Shown here: positions 1 to 11,087 of the stretch, piece by piece | How the letters are laid out: the number at the start of each line of letters is the position of its first letter | Numbering within the stretch: position 1 is the first letter of the stretch | NCBI RefSeq assembly: GCF_963576675.1 | Contig: NC_088917.1 | Span: forward strand, 29,294,501-29,358,500 | Direction: 5' to 3' | Source of the DNA: Euphorbia lathyris | Lineage: Eukaryota > Streptophyta > Magnoliopsida > Malpighiales > Euphorbiaceae | Length of the DNA stretch: 64,000 nt | Notes under the pieces: generated by a model | Told to the model about the DNA's origin: nothing | Seen by the model: the letters and a program-made list of their open reading frames with translations, nothing else | The model's database searches: none | Made by a program: the position numbers and the translations under genes

Positions 1-2500
1 ACGTGCGACCAAAGTGCAAGCGGTGACATACGGGATATGTACTAAAAGCTGATACGTGTTCGAAGCACTAGTGTCACACGTTTTGGAATACTGACGTGTT
101 ACGATATACGGTGACACACCTGGTACACCTTATATTGATTTGGCTATTTTGAAGATGTGACGGGGCGTCTCAGGAAGACCAAGGATGCGTGGGTTACCTT
201 AGTACCATGACATGTCGACATACAAGGTACGGCCGAGAGTACCAACGGGGCATGAGGATGACCTACTAGCCGAGAGGTTAGTATAATGATGCATAGATTC
301 ATTAGAGGTGATGAGACATATAAGGCGCCGGTTAAAGCGCGGATGCGATGCCATGACTTCGTGTGAAGCGCGCATCAGAGGGTCAATGTGAACCTGGGGT
401 CTGGACAGTGGGATAACGTAAATACGAGGGGACGCTATGACGACCCACATGGTGCACCTAAAGGTACAAATGGGAAGTGTGGACAACACACCAGTCAAGG
501 GTTCGTTTCGAAGTTCAGGGTATTGCCCATAATTCTGAAATATGGAGGTGCTACGTATAGACTACCTCCCCAGATGCGAATGACGACAGGTAAACGAGAT
601 CCGTGTGAAACAGTTCACTCGTCCTTAAGGTTTCGATCTTACAACCACGTAATTTTGGAGTATAGGTGCACGGCGCACTGACACACGTGGCATGTCTTAG
701 CGTGCGAAGGTTATGATGGCAACCTACGAGGTGAGGGGCATGGATAATACAACAACATAATTTGGAATCACTTAGGCATTATGTCTTGAGATACGAAAGG
801 GAGGTGACGACGACCCGTGAGATTATGGTTCTATTTGAGATCAAGGTACCGGTCATAATCTTGAGATGTGTTGGCTAAGGCGTAGCGACATACCTGGTAT
901 GTCTTGAGACATAAGTAGGATGTGTATGAGACATGTGACGAATGGTTAATTCGAGTATCGGGGGGAACCGATGCCATGACAATGTTTCTATCGATAAATT
1001 ATCGGCGATGTGGCGACACACATAGTACATCTTGGGTCGAAAAAGTGAACGGAATTTGCCCCACGATGCAAATGTTATGACAAACGAGGTACGACTACCA
1101 AGCGGTTTGGATCTGGCAAGGATGCATATCTAACGAACCGTATTCCTAACCATGATAGAGGGAGGCGGAGTACGTCGTGACACATGGGACATGTCTCTGG
1201 ATAACTTAAACATGGTGGAAAAGATGCATGTGATATGCCACGATGCACATGGCATACCCCCTAATGGTATAAAGAGGACGATAAAGATGTGCGCGGCATA
1301 TCCCACACAAAGTATAACATGACAAAGACGTTGGGAATACCTCAAGGTTTAAAGGTGCTCCTCTGGACTAATATATGAGACACATCACAACATGCGGGGT
1401 AGACCTTTTGACGGGCATGCGAGACATGGTAAAGACGCGAGATACATTGTGATGTATGGGGTACGTCTTCTGTCAGGCACCTCGCAAGGCGAGAACTCAA
1501 ATCATGATATACAGGGTATGGCTCTAGACTAACGTAACTGATATGGAAGACACATATGTGACCTATCGCGATGTACGACCTTGGCAATACCCGGATGTAC
1601 GCGATGCACGGCGGTGCATCGAGTACATGTCTTGACTGGTCTATAGCTGACGTGATGGAGATGCCTGGGACACTTCACGATATGGAAGATGGGACGAGGT
1701 AAGGACATATGGGATACGTCACGGCCCAAATGGTATGCCTTTCATCTAACGTACATAGCATGGTGAACAAGCACCTGACATGCCCTGACACATGGGGCAT
1801 GGAACTCATGCCCCTCGCTTGGCGCAAGGAGAGAGGTGAAGATGTACATGATGCGTTATGACACATATAGTACACCTTCTGACCGGTGTGTAATGACATG
1901 GTAGAGACACAAGGAATGGGTCACAACACGGAAAAGACATATGAGATATGTAGGTACGCCTCTTGATCGGTGTCTGAATGATTAATGGAAGATGCACGGG
2001 GTGTGTTACGTCTCATGGAGTATGACAAAGTAAAGATGCAAGGAATACATCACCCCATGACAGGTGGGACTCATGACGGGTGGACACGTGATGACACGAC
2101 GCAGCAAGGATATAGGGGATACGTCACGAGAGAACAGTACGCCTCTTGACAGGGTAACGATATATTGGAGGTGCCGTGACATACGGGGTATGCCAAAACA
2201 AGGGCGTATGGGATACGCCATGACCTAAGGGTTGTACCTTCCGACTAGTGCCTACGACACTGAAGAAACATACGAGGTACACTTCCATGCATAAGGTATG
2301 CTAAGGCAAAGACGCATAGGATACGTCACGACATAATGGACATGCCTCCTAGCTAGCATACAAACAACACGGTGAAGACGCGTGAGACGTGCCAAGGACG
2401 CATAGGATGCATCCTAACACCTAGGTATGACAAGGCAAAGACGTATAGGATACGTCACGACATAACTAGTATGCCTCCAGAATGACACGCGACGTTGGGG
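1..2500. repeat. Degenerate tandem array, about 55-65 bp period
   Basis: The stretch repeats variants of one phrase: a 'gacatggtgaagacgca' type segment, then 'gggatacgtcacgacaca', then 'ggtacgcctcttgac'. Examples of the last part lie near 1404, 1467, 1521, 1631, 1881 and 1965. One well-preserved pair near 2296 and 2425 is about 129 bp apart, roughly two units. Unit boundaries have drifted and no copy is perfect, so the period is an estimate by eye. Short ORFs across it are by-products of the repeat. Confidence 0.6.
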
Positions 2501-4578
2501 TCGACTCTTTCTCACATTCCTAATAAATACGTCCTAAGTCTACGAAACCTAGAATGGCTACACGCAATTTAGTTAGCATGCAACGCTCTATATGGTATGA
2601 CTGCAATGATTTGTTAAGCATAGAATGTATTATAACTTAAATTTGACTTGACTGATGTACAACAATATATAAATCTATACAAACAAACTAGTTAGCGAAA
2701 AATCGTACATAACGCGTAAGTAGATCGCAATAAGAGAAAGAAAACGTTAGATAACAATCACATTCATCACATCATCTCTCTTCCATCCTTATTCCTCCAC
2801 ACACTCGTTGGTCCAAGTCTCTTTCCTAGGATTTTGGTATGGGCTCACATCGTGGTCCAGAGGACGCGTGATGCCGTCAATTATTGCGGAAAAGTAAATC
2901 ATCCATCAGACAATACAGTTCGTTTTGACGTATCAGCGTTCAGTGGCGAAGAAATCGACCAAGTCGGATTGTCCTTTCGGAATAACTCATCTTTTGTCCT
3001 TTCGCGAGACGCATTAATTCGGGTTTTGACTCCCTTTGAGCGCATCTCGTTTTTTTTTAGACGTGGTACGAGTTATTCTTCTAGCCCAATCGTTCGTTAT
3101 CGTCTATGATTCGTTCCCTTTTATTTACGCGGGTTCGTGTCTCGATTTTTGGATTACAACGGGATCTTTTGGATCCATCGAGAGACGTAACCACGTGTTT
3201 ATTTAGTGATGGAATCACCTTTGGATTTTATTTTAGGGAACGGACTCATCGCGTAACATGTTTGTTCTTAGCGTCGAGGATTCGTTTGCTCATTTTGCTA
3301 CGTGAAAAGATGGCGAGTCTTATTTTGAGCGCACGATAATCTTTCGGCTAATTACAACTCTTTGTTCCTCCCAATCCACGGGATATATCATCTCAGTATG
3401 GTTATAGAAAATCAACGTTTCGTTGAATCGCGTGTTTGTTCGAAGCGAGGATATCACCGTTTTCTTTCCTTTAGGCGCGAATTTAAGCAAACACGTATAT
3501 CGGGCCATATTTCTTGCAGTTTTGGTAACGGTCGAAATGATCGAGTCATTAGTCAAAACCCGCAGTCTCGTCCATATGGCGCAATTATATGGTTTGGCTT
3601 AATTCGGCTCCGAGATTTTAAACGGGGTATACTCTCGTTCGAGACACGTATTCAACGGCATTGGTTTATTTTCTTTAACTACTCGTGGGATTAACATATA
3701 TCGTAGATTCAGAATGATTTTGGTCGTTTAGTTCATTTTTATTTTCTTAGTCACTTTTTGCGGACACGTCCATTTCTCTTAAGAATGACACAAGGCATAA
3801 CGTAAAAGCTCGTCTTTTATTCGGAAGGGACGGGCTACTTGTGCGAAACTTTCCACGTTACAACAAGGTCGTTCGAAACAGAAATGTTCTTCGTTTTCGT
3901 TTTGTCGTGATCTCGTTTTATCCCAATTTATCTAAAGGATGTGAATAACGGCTACCGTTAATATAGTCTTTTGTATCGAAACATAACTATCCTTAATACC
4001 GAACTGATTCATACTAATACGTGCTTACGTCATAACGTATTTCCTGAACACGTGCCTTCGTCGGGACACCGAAAGGGACAAGGCGGGTCGCACATGTTCA
4101 TTCATATGAGATGAATAAGTCGTCTTTAGTTCAAATCGTTTCGATGTTTTAGGGTAATTAGTATGTCGATTCATGAGTATATATTAACGCATCGTCTCAT
4201 TTTCTTTACATAATTTAGGATTAGACACATATCATGGCGGTTTGAAAACACGAACTGATTCATTTATCACATCAAAAATAGTAACGGGTAATCCTCTGGA
4301 AACTTCTAAGGCTACTATATGCTGACACGGCTGACCGCGGGACCTCACAGGACCGCACAGATGCGCCCCTAACGAATGGATGGGGACCCTCTGGCGCCTT
4401 ACTGTAAGGGGGAACTTACGCTAGCCTCTTTCGAGCGACGAATGGACTCTCGCTAGAGGTTTCGCGGAAATTACCCAAAGGGTTTGCAATAATGCTCGTG
4501 AATGCATACGAAAAGAAGTAAAACGATCCGTCCCCGTTAAGGGCTTAGTGCATGCCTTCCGGAATCAAATTTCTCGCT

Positions 4579-4596
4579 TCCCCAGCAGAGTCGCCA
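4579..4596 (-). promoter_or_regulatory. Primer binding site of Tat/Ogre-like element (tRNA-Arg type)
   Basis: On the minus strand the 18 bases read TGGCGACTCTGCTGGGGA. This begins with TGG, the complement of the tRNA CCA tail, and matches the tRNA-Arg-type primer site I recall for Ogre/Tat elements. It lies two bases inside the LTR edge, the usual place, and fixes the element as minus-strand. Confidence 0.75.
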
Positions 4597-5162
4597 CTTG
4601 TTAGACGAGGTGCCGCGGCCTAATCTCCCGGGCGGACCGGGGGGTGGACAACCTCATGGCGACATAAGCGGTGATTGGCGCCGAAAGCAACCAATCGCGG
4701 AATCAAGCTGCTCGGCAGGATCGGAGCTCGGAGATATGGAAGAGTCGCCACCCACGAATGGGAAAATGAACACCGATCCCTTGCGGGAGACCGGTGTGGG
4801 TTCGAGAAACTTAGGTACGAGCCGAGAAGGCTAGCTCCTTTCCGGAGAAAGGCTACTAGGCACCCCGACATCGCCCGGTTATGAACCACCGGCCTCCTAC
4901 TCAGCATGTTAGGCGATAACGGACTAATCGTATACTTCTTTAAGTTTAAAATTCATTTGAAACCCTTTTCTTTCTCTTTTTGGAAACCATTTTGAGCATA
5001 TGATATTGAAAAGCCACATCAGTAAAGAATCACCCATTTATGTTTATACATACCAGAGAGGGGGAAGAAAGAAGTGATTTATTTACAACCGTATTTAAAT
5101 GTTATGTTGTGTGTCTATTCTACATTAACTTATTTCCCCAAAACGATGTTTATTACATGGTT

Positions 5163-5422
5163 CGCACCTTAATCGCCGTTGGAACGATTTAGGTGCGTTT
5201 TAAAACCCCGTTTGATGAAGCTTATCCGAGTCGCCGTTGGAACGACTCGAGTAATTGAAAACGTTAAAGTAAAAGCCTTTTAATAAGAAAACGTGGTTAA
5301 ACATACAAGTCAATTTTATTTTGTACAAATTCATTAAGAAAGCGATTCAAAATCTCCATTATTAACAAAGAAAACGATTTTGATTACAATGTTCGCTTAA
5401 TCCGTCGTTGGAACGGACTAAG
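5163..5422. repeat. Three stem-loops sharing one loop sequence with different stems
   Basis: Stem-loop 1 has arms 5163-5175 and 5185-5197 (12 of 13 pair). Stem-loop 2 has arms 5222-5233 and 5243-5254 (10 of 12). Stem-loop 3 has arms 5396-5404 and 5414-5422 (8 of 9). All have a 9-base loop, CCGTTGGAA in the first two and TCGTTGGAA in the third, while the stem sequences differ but still pair. They lie in the transcribed R-U5 part of the LTR, so the RNA would carry the complement. Confidence 0.7.
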
Positions 5423-6254
5423 GTTTTAAAACGTGGTGTTTTGAAGACAATTTAAAATATCAACCAAAATGACTCTATTTATCTACATTAGAGATTTAAG
5501 AAAGCTCATTAGCTTAAATAATTTAATTGAAAACTCTCTTTTTGTGACTTATTTTCCCCACTTATTTAATGGACTCTCCAACTATTATAATTACATCAAT
5601 AAACACATTTAGGCCCAAAAATTAATTTTCCAAGTGAAGCCCATTTGAAACATGGACTTATAAATGACCAAAAGAAATAAAGAAAATAATATAGATATAT
5701 ATTTACACATTTTAGCCCAAAAGACATAAAATAAGAGTAAAAGAAAATATACTATCTAATACATATATAAGAAAGAATAATGAAAATAATATATTTATAC
5801 TTTAAACATAAGAAAATAGTGAATGAAATTCATAAATAGGAAAATAGCATTTATCACTCAAAATAATTTTATTTAACAATAATTAAGATAACCCCAAATA
5901 TACCCCAAAACTATATATATATACATAACTAGTATAATCCTAATGTTAAAAAGACTATATGTTCATCCCCCAATATCTACTAATTATTTCCCAAAATGCC
6001 CAAGTAAATAACATTTAAAATAGAATTTAATGTAATTTAAATGAATAATAATAAAAAAGAAAGTAATATGTACATATACAAAAATTAGAATAAAAATGGA
6101 ATACCAATCTCCTAAAATAATTATATATGTTAAAGTCTTAAAACAATTTGAAAAGAATATATTACATAATTATATATATATATATATACTAAGGATTAAA
6201 AGTCTAAAAGTTAAGAAAAGGGGACCAAAATGGCATTTTTTACATCTTGGCAGA

Positions 6255-6281
6255 TTTACCGACGGAAAATCCGTCGGTAAA
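6255..6281. repeat. Perfect 12-bp inverted repeat with 3-base loop
   Basis: The left arm TTTACCGACGGA (6255-6266) and right arm TCCGTCGGTAAA (6270-6281) are perfectly complementary around AAA. It is GC-richer than its AT-rich surroundings in the LTR. Confidence 0.85.
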
Positions 6282-6960
6282 CAGCCTTTAGTGACAGAAT
6301 TGGCAAATTACAGCAGCACTCCAACATTTTCCAGATTTGTTCAAAAGCATTAAATTAAATCTAATTCAATCGTTTTGGACTTCCGAACTACCAAAGATGG
6401 ATCATAGTCGAAAACGGAAGTTCCTAAAATGATGTTTTTATTTTAAAACGTTATTTGGAAACCTCTTTTAAATAAAAACTTATAATTACAACATTTTCGA
6501 TACCCGAACTACCTTTTTATCGGATCACGGTTCGTATTGGGATATCCAAAACGAGGTTTTTATTTTAAAACAAAACCGAATTTTATTTAACACGAAACGA
6601 AAATTAAATAAATACGCTAACTAAATAAAACGTGACAAAATAAATAAATGACTAAAGGAATAAAAACTATAGCATAAAAAAAATAAATAGAAGGAGAGAA
6701 ATAAATTAAATAAAATGAAGAGTCTAGTCCTCGGATAATACCTTTGATTCGGTATCTGACAGTCGAAGCCGATTGATTCCACGAATCGCGAGCTCCCGAT
6801 TTTAATAAAAATTTAGTAAAAATTGAACTTAGGAAATTTGGAATTTTTGAGAAAAAAAAAATATTTTTCTCAAAAAAATCCACTCTCTCTCTCTAAAAAT
6901 ATTTAGAGTGAGAAAGTTTTTCCCCCCAAAAAATCCCCCCTTTTCACCTTGGGATCCGTG

Positions 6961-6971
6961 CCCTTATATAG
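6961..6971 (-). promoter_or_regulatory. TATA box of the minus-strand LTR
   Basis: The minus strand reads CTATATAAGGG. It lies 20 bases downstream of a GC-rich palindrome array and about 670 bases inside the LTR from its 5' end on that strand, as expected for the U3 promoter. The transcription start would be about 30 bases further, near 6935 (inferred). Confidence 0.65.
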
Positions 6972-6990
6972 GGAAACGGATCCCGGAACA

Positions 6991-7230
6991 ATGGGCGACG
7001 CCCAAAAAAAATTGGGCGTCGCCCATTGTGGTTGGGCGGCCGCCCAACCTAGTGTTGGGCTACCGCCCAACCTTGTTGGGCGCCCGTCCAACAATAGTTG
7101 GGCAGCCGCCCAACGGCGTTGGGCGAGCGCCCAACGCGAGGTTGGGCGCCCGCGCCCAACCCTCGTCGGGCGTCCGCCCGACGCGTTGGGCGTTCGCCCG
7201 ACGTGGTTGGGTGCCCGCCCGGCGACCCTC
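6991..7230. repeat. Array of GC-rich palindromes (TTGGGC...GCCCAA) in the LTR U3
   Basis: About ten to eleven consecutive palindromes of the form GTTGGGC-N-GCCCAAC occur every 20-27 bp. The first pair forms a perfect 15-bp-arm hairpin (6991-7005 with 7012-7026, loop of six). Several units show paired changes, such as GTCGGGC with GCCCGAC around 7165-7205. Open frames through 6903-7781 exist because the repeat is GC-rich and stop-poor; I do not regard them as genes. Confidence 0.8.
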
Positions 7231-7639
7231 GGGGCGTGCCCCGCGCCGTCGGACGCGTGCACTCCGTGGCCGCCGAGCGCGCGTTCCGCGCAGCTAGACG
7301 CTCGCACGTCGCGGCCGCCGAACGCGCGCCTCGCGCTGCCAGGCACGTGTGCTCAACGGCCCACGAGGGCGCGCACCGCCAGCGGTCCCAGGCATTGCTC
7401 GGGCGTCGAGAGCGTGCCACTCGCGGTGCGTTCGACGGACGCCGCGCGCACGTCTCGAGCCGTCAAGCGGGCGTTCGACCATCGTTGTCCGCGTGCGGGA
7501 TTCCGTTGTGTGCCCGCGCCGTGCCGTTAATTTTCCTCAGCTTATTATTCTTTATATATTTTTCAAAACTTCCGGAATCAATCGCTTCGACCGCCTTGTT
7601 TCAGGTTTTCGTCACAGGTCCTCCGACTCGGTGTCTACA

Positions 7640-7775
7640 CCTGTGCACGGATGAGAAAGGTAAGTCAGTAGACAGTAAGTTATATCGAGGTATGATTGGC
7701 TCTCTACTCTATCTTACTGCTAGTAGACCTGATATTCAGTACTCATTATGCTATTGCGCTAGATACCAAGCTGAC
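7640..7775 (+). pseudogene. Sirevirus (Ty1/copia) reverse transcriptase fragment
   Basis: The frame starting at 7641 encodes a typical copia RT C-terminal stretch containing YRGMIGSLLYLTASRPDI and a CARYQAD end. It is cut on the left by the minus-strand LTR (7639) and on the right by the Athila insertion (7776). The same reading frame continues after the Athila target-site copy at 22378, so 7640-7775 and 22378-22949 were once contiguous. The element upstream of this point lies beyond the left edge of the window. Confidence 0.9.
7771..7775. repeat. Target site duplication of the Athila element (left copy)
   Basis: CTGAC here is matched by CTGAC at 22378-22382. Removing the element and one copy rejoins the Sirevirus RT reading frame. 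Confidence 0.95.
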
Positions 7776-9313
7776 TGTTAAGCCCAAAATATACCTAAAA
7801 TATCATCAATAATTATATCAATATTGCTACGAATTTATGCTATTTATACCTATTTAGAATGCTTTTACTCTCGAATATGTTTCTTTCATGCAAGGTACAT
7901 AAATATTTGGTAAAATCCAAATAGGAGTAAATAGAGCTCAAAAATAGAAGAAAAGCCCTACAAAAGGAGTCGAAGACGACGAAAATTAATAACGCCAAGT
8001 AGAGGACACGAACGAGAGCTGAAAAACGAAAAAAAGCTTCGTGCCGCGACCGCGGCTTCCCCTTTTCACGGTCGCGACACGCGTCGCCAGTCACTTTTCC
8101 CCTTCGTCCGAAGTACAATTGATGCTCCCCCATTCTCGGTAGTGAATTTGATAAATCTCAGTACGAGCAGGAGATTTAGAAGCCTAGTTACACACTTTCA
8201 TTTTCGACGGAACGCGATCGTTCGGGTGGATAAGAACGTTCCTTCACAAGGTATACGTCCCTTCACAAGGTATACGACTCTCCACAACGGATACGTCTTT
8301 TCGCAACGGACACGACACTTCGATCAAGACTCTTCAACATCTATAAATAAAGAGTTGATGGAGAGTTGATGAGAGAATAATGACATATAATGATATATGT
8401 GTAGAAGAAAGAGATTAGTGTAGAATTTATGCAGAAATTCCGAATCAAGTGATTCAGAAGTTAGATTTAGATTCTGTAAAAAGCAATATGATGTACACAC
8501 ATTGTTTACAAATTAATAACAAATTCAGTAGCGTTTAGACATTGTTCCAGTTTAGTTTTTATTTTGGTAGTAGACCGACCCAGTCTCTATTACGAAGATT
8601 CAACGAGAAGATTGAGTAGAGGATTCGCCCCTGAGCCTGACAAACTCGAACGAAACCCAAGGAAAGGATTGATAACCCGTTCACTTGCACGCCGTCGAAG
8701 AATTCAATGCTCCATGTTCTCTGTAAACTTGTATCAATTTATATTTCATCTAATAAAGTCCGTTCTATTCGATAGATATTTATGCAGCACTTTGGTAAAT
8801 GAGCCGAAGTGGATTGATGCCGGTGTTTTCATTAAAACGTATTTAATTCAAATCTTTACAAGGAAACTTTGTTGAACACTTAGGCAAATTATTATCTCGA
8901 AAGAGTTTTAATTTGATTAAGGGCAACTATCCCGAAAGGGTTTTGTCGCGTTCAAAGCCAATTAATTAGAGGTTCCGTCATTTATTTCATCTTTATAATT
9001 CGTACAAAGTTTAAAGTTGTTTCTTTGCTTAATGCAAACAAATATACCTGTTTACTTTTCTAAAGTACTAAAACGTTCCTGTTTTGCAAATTCAATCTTA
9101 AATCAGATATTTTCTAACATCTTCATATTCTAATCTAATTCTTATTCTAGCAATTTCAAAACCAAAACCGATTAAACAATTTTTCTATATCATAAACCTA
9201 AAAGTAAATTTAACCGATTATAAATAAGTTTTGTTTAAAAAAGCGTTCCCTGTGGGATCGATATCTTTTATTACTACAAGCGTATACCGTGCACTTGTGG
9301 AAATCGCTCAACA
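7776..9313 (+). repeat. 5' LTR of the Athila element
   Basis: It begins TGTTAAGCCC and ends GCTCAACA, and is the same length as the 3' LTR. It carries a GC-rich imperfect palindrome at 8040-8081 and a short direct repeat (CCTTCACAAGGTATACG type) near 8240-8275. Confidence 0.95.
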
Positions 9314-9319
9314 AGTTTT

Positions 9320-9337
9320 TGGCGCCGTTGCCGGGGA
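9320..9337 (+). promoter_or_regulatory. Primer binding site of the Athila element
   Basis: TGGCGCCGTTGCCGGGGA lies six bases after the 5' LTR. It is the tRNA-Asp-type site I recall as typical of Athila/Tat-lineage gypsy elements and confirms the plus orientation. Confidence 0.85.
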
Positions 9338-9644
9338 AACGCCAAAATTTTTGACAAAATTTTAAATTTTTCGTGTTTTATTACGAATCTAGGTTTATTC
9401 ATACTTATTCAAACTTTTATATTTTTAATTATTTTCAATTACTAACTTATTTATTTTTCAAGTTCTGTTTTGTAGGTAGTTTCGGTTCGTGCGAAATTTC
9501 AAGTTCATGCGCAGTTCTCGAACTTCGGGCACGTCACCAGATCCTATTGACCCATAAATTGAAAGAACTCTTAAAAAGAACAAGAGAGAAAAGAAAAAGA
9601 AAAACCAAACCCCAATAAAAACTAAAATTACCGAGCCAGAAGTA

Positions 9645-11087
9645 ATGGCCACACTTATGGATTACGCTAGGCCAGGAGTGGTCGGTGTAACAAACAGTAT
9701 AGTTAGACCCCAAATCAATGCAAATCAATTTGAAATTAAGCCTGCGTTGCTTAACATGTTGCAAAATAATGTAACGTTTTACGGGTTACCTAACGAAAAT
9801 CCTAATACCCATTTGACAAATTTCTTAGAAATTTGTGACACTTTTAAAATACCAAATGTGACTGCGGAAGCAATCAAACTTCGTCTTTTTCCTTTTACTT
9901 TGAAGGATCGAGCCAAAGAATGGTTAACTTCTATGCCAGCCGCATCAATTGAGACTTGGGAGCAATTAGCCCAAGCATTTTTATCAAAATTTTTCCCTTT
10001 AGCAAAAACCGCAAAAGTCATTAAAGAGTTAACATCTTTTTCTCAAAATGATAATGAAACTCTTTATGAGGCTTGGGAACGTTTTAAAGAACTTCAACGT
10101 TTATGCCCACACCGCCAATTGCCCGCTGAACTTTTAATGCAAACATTTTACAATGGACTAAATCCTACAACTAGAGGTTCATTGGACGCTATGTCTAGAG
10201 GGTTATTCATGAAGAAAACATCTGCCCAAGCAAGAGAACTTTTGGAGGAAATGGCAATCAACAGAAGTATGTGGCCCGCGGAACATGGACACCTACCATC
10301 AGCGAAACCATCATCCTCAACAACATCATCAGTTAAAGGTATAGTGAATCTTGATCCAGTAGCGATGTTGCAAGCCCAATTTTCTGCCTTATCGCACGAA
10401 ATTGATAGGTTTATGGCACCGTGTGATCCTAATGGTCAACCAATCCGAACGGATGTGGATTACGAAGGTATGAGTGAAATTGAACAGGTAAATTTTGTCC
10501 AAGGGCAAAACCAAACTAATAATCATTATTCCAATACATATAATCCTGGATGGAGAAATCATCCTAACTTTAACTGGAGAGATAATAACAATAATAATGT
10601 TAATGCTAATCAAAATCGTACTACTAATTATCAAAATCAATCAAGAGATACGATTAGCACCTTATCTTCTAAAATCGACAAATTCATTGATGCGATGAGC
10701 GGAAAAATAAGTAATCACGACGATGGTTTTAAACGGATCGAGAATAAATTCGATCAGCTTATTAAAAACCAATCATCTAGCATCCATAATTTGGAGATTC
10801 AAATTGGACAACTCGCTAAATCGATTACATCCCGCAAAGAGGGAAGTCTTCCAAGCCATACGGAAGAAAATCCAAAAGAGCATGTTAAGGCTATCACTCT
10901 TCGTTCAGGGAAAAATTACTTAGGTCTGGAAATGCCCGGAAATTCGACTTTATCTGGAACTGATTTACCAAAGCCCAAAGAAGATACGTTAAATCAAAAA
11001 GATGCACCGATTGACTCTAGTACAAAAACTTTTGTACCCAAACCACCTTTTCCACACAAAGTCCGCAACAAGGACTATGATAAATAA
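9645..11087 (+). CDS. Athila gag polyprotein
   Basis: This 480-codon ORF starts at ATG 9645, about 310 bases after the primer site. The core of a plant retrotransposon gag domain lies at roughly residues 45-200, including LKDRAKEWL and a 'TFYNGLNP' segment characteristic of Athila gag. A basic and Asn-rich linker follows (around residues 290-340). The protein builds the virus-like particle and packages element RNA. The ORF ends at TAA 11085. The same frame then continues with protease-like sequence, so gag and pol were probably one reading frame and this stop is likely a later mutation. Confidence 0.92.
   Translation: MATLMDYARPGVVGVTNSIVRPQINANQFEIKPALLNMLQNNVTFYGLPNENPNTHLTNFLEICDTFKIPNVTAEAIKLRLFPFTLKDRAKEWLTSMPAASIETWEQLAQAFLSKFFPLAKTAKVIKELTSFSQNDNETLYEAWERFKELQRLCPHRQLPAELLMQTFYNGLNPTTRGSLDAMSRGLFMKKTSAQARELLEEMAINRSMWPAEHGHLPSAKPSSSTTSSVKGIVNLDPVAMLQAQFSALSHEIDRFMAPCDPNGQPIRTDVDYEGMSEIEQVNFVQGQNQTNNHYSNTYNPGWRNHPNFNWRDNNNNNVNANQNRTTNYQNQSRDTISTLSSKIDKFIDAMSGKISNHDDGFKRIENKFDQLIKNQSSSIHNLEIQIGQLAKSITSRKEGSLPSHTEENPKEHVKAITLRSGKNYLGLEMPGNSTLSGTDLPKPKEDTLNQKDAPIDSSTKTFVPKPPFPHKVRNKDYDK

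Larger units (their letters stand above)
1..4596 (-). mobile_element. Interior of a Tat/Ogre-like or LARD-like LTR retrotransposon (partial)
   Basis: This is the internal region of the minus-strand element whose LTR lies at 4599-7639. The primer binding site is at its right end and the rest runs leftwards off the window. No gag or pol domain can be read on the minus strand in these 4.6 kb; the ORFs present are under about 110 codons and resemble nothing known to me. Positions 1 to about 2500 are a degenerate tandem array (listed separately). Positions 2500-4320 are unique non-coding DNA, and 4320-4578 is moderately GC-rich leader next to the primer site. The lack of coding capacity suggests a non-autonomous derivative (LARD). 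Alternatively it is the long leader of an Ogre/Tat element whose ORFs lie beyond the left edge. Confidence 0.55.
4599..7639 (-). mobile_element. Long LTR (3041 bp) of the minus-strand Tat/Ogre-like element
   Basis: On the plus strand this begins TGTTAGACG and ends GTGTCTACA, giving TG...CA termini; on the minus strand it starts TGTAGACACCGAGTCGG. The left edge abuts the primer site. The right edge abuts Sirevirus RT coding sequence, so the element inserted into that copia element. A TATA box on the minus strand (about 6961-6971) divides it into roughly 0.7 kb U3 and 2.3 kb R-U5. U3 holds an array of GC-rich palindromes; R-U5 holds three similar stem-loops near 5163-5422. The partner LTR and target duplication lie outside the window. 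Confidence 0.75.

Noticed and set aside
1130..2221. Chain of minus-strand ORFs of 60-80 codons with similar His/Cys-rich products
   Set aside because: They follow from the tandem repeat; no ORF is longer than the repeat would give by chance and no family is recognisable.
2834..3694. Plus-strand ORFs of 77-110 codons
   Set aside because: No recognisable domain and located in the non-coding interior of the minus-strand LTR element.
6903..7781. Several overlapping long ORFs on both strands with Arg/Ala/Pro-rich products
   Set aside because: They lie on a GC-rich palindrome array in the LTR where stops are rare on all frames; no domain is present. Only the last 45 codons of the plus frame (from 7641) are real copia RT sequence.
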